NCBI GenBank assembly: GCA_946615785.1
Contig: CAMOIA010000111.1
Coordinates: 1 to 5,698, forward strand
Source of the DNA: an uncultured Clostridia bacterium
GTDB taxonomy: Bacteria > Bacillota > Clostridia > Christensenellales > Aristaeellaceae
Reading direction: 5' to 3'
Length of the DNA: 5,698 bases
Part shown: piece by piece, positions 5,284 to 5,698 of the stretch
Position numbering within the stretch: position 1 is the first letter of the stretch
Layout of the letters: each line of letters starts with the position of its first letter
Notes under the pieces: model-generated
What the model was told of the DNA's origin: nothing
What the model saw: only the letters and a program-made list of their open reading frames with translations
The model's database searches: none
Program-made: the position numbers and the translations under genes

Positions 5284-5698
5284 ATGAACGCATATGTAGA
5301 AAAAGTATATGAAGGCCTGAAGGCCCGCAACGCGCATGAGAGTGAATTCCTGCAGGCGGCTTATGAAATTCTGAGCAGTCTGAGTCCGGTTTTTGACAAG
5401 CATCCCGAATACGAAAAGGCAGGCCTCCTGGACCGCTTTGTGGAGCCGGAGCGCATCATCATGTTCCGGGTGCCCTGGGTGGACGACAAGGGACAGGTTC
5501 AGGTGAACCGCGGCTACCGTGTGCAGTTCAACAGTGCCATCGGCCCCTACAAGGGCGGTCTGCGCCTGCATCCGTCCGTGAACCTGAGCGTGATCAAATT
5601 CCTCGGCTTTGAGCAGATCCTGAAAAACAGCCTGACGGGCCTTCCCATCGGCGGCGGCAAGGGCGGCAGCGATTTTGATCCCAAGGGCAAGAGCGACA
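5284..5698 (+). CDS. gdhA: Glutamate dehydrogenase, N-terminal 138 residues (cut by window edge)
   Basis: Cytoplasmic enzyme interconverting 2-oxoglutarate plus ammonium and L-glutamate with NAD(P)H, linking nitrogen to central carbon metabolism. The frame is open from the ATG to the right edge, about a third of the usual 445-450 residues. All visible sequence belongs to the N-terminal substrate-binding domain of the hexameric GDH family. Catalytic-site residues are in place: K90 in GPYKGGLRLHPS, K114 in LKNSLTGLP and K126 in PIGGGKGGSDFDP. From what I recall of the Clostridium symbiosum enzyme these correspond to K89, K113 and K125. The nucleotide-binding domain is outside the window, so NAD or NADP preference cannot be read; the sequence style fits the type usually labelled NADP-specific. 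A strong ribosome site AAAGGAGG (5268-5275) lies eight bases before the ATG, suggesting high expression. It follows lysA on the same strand. Confidence 0.95.
   Translation, partial: MNAYVEKVYEGLKARNAHESEFLQAAYEILSSLSPVFDKHPEYEKAGLLDRFVEPERIIMFRVPWVDDKGQVQVNRGYRVQFNSAIGPYKGGLRLHPSVNLSVIKFLGFEQILKNSLTGLPIGGGKGGSDFDPKGKSD

Noticed and set aside
4438..5571. 377-codon open frame on the minus strand opposite lysA and gdhA
   Set aside because: It covers parts of two well-supported plus-strand genes and the gap between them and shows no known domain.

Overview
The window looks like chromosomal DNA from a fairly GC-rich low-GC-lineage Gram-positive, most likely an anaerobic member of the Clostridia. 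The evidence is a CtsR-type heat-shock operator in front of clpB, sigma-A-like promoters, strong AGGAGG-type ribosome binding sites, a hexameric-type NADP glutamate dehydrogenase close to the Clostridium symbiosum enzyme, and a lysA of the branch I associate with gut Clostridia. No species can be named from the sequence alone.

Layout. Three genes lie on the minus strand in the left two thirds: an OmpR-family response regulator cut by the left edge (1-507), the disaggregase gene clpB (703-3303), and a small phage-repressor-like helix-turn-helix gene (3475-3702). Two genes lie on the plus strand on the right: a diaminopimelate decarboxylase lysA (3922-5157) and the start of glutamate dehydrogenase gdhA (5284 to the right edge). 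All five genes have a recognisable promoter of their own, so the minus-strand genes look like separate units rather than one operon. clpB ends in a strong intrinsic terminator, and a weaker terminator-like hairpin lies between the small regulator and clpB, on top of the clpB -35 box. No gene-free stretch exceeds about 220 bases.

Function. clpB is a stress gene whose leader carries a good match to the CtsR tandem heptad, so its heat-shock control can be read directly. lysA (last step of lysine synthesis) and gdhA (ammonium assimilation or glutamate breakdown) are amino-acid and nitrogen genes placed one after the other, 126 bases apart, with no clear terminator between them. The small HTH gene is divergent from lysA and the two promoters stand back to back, so it may control itself, lysA, or both; this is inference.

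The coding content is ordinary. The interest lies in the control regions: the CtsR box, the hairpin embedding the clpB -35 box, dyads on both sides of the response-regulator promoter, tandem and inverted repeats at the HTH promoter, and a perfect 10-bp palindrome over the gdhA -35 box. I saw no mobile element, CRISPR array, tRNA, rRNA or riboswitch, and nothing that clearly amounts to an undescribed system.
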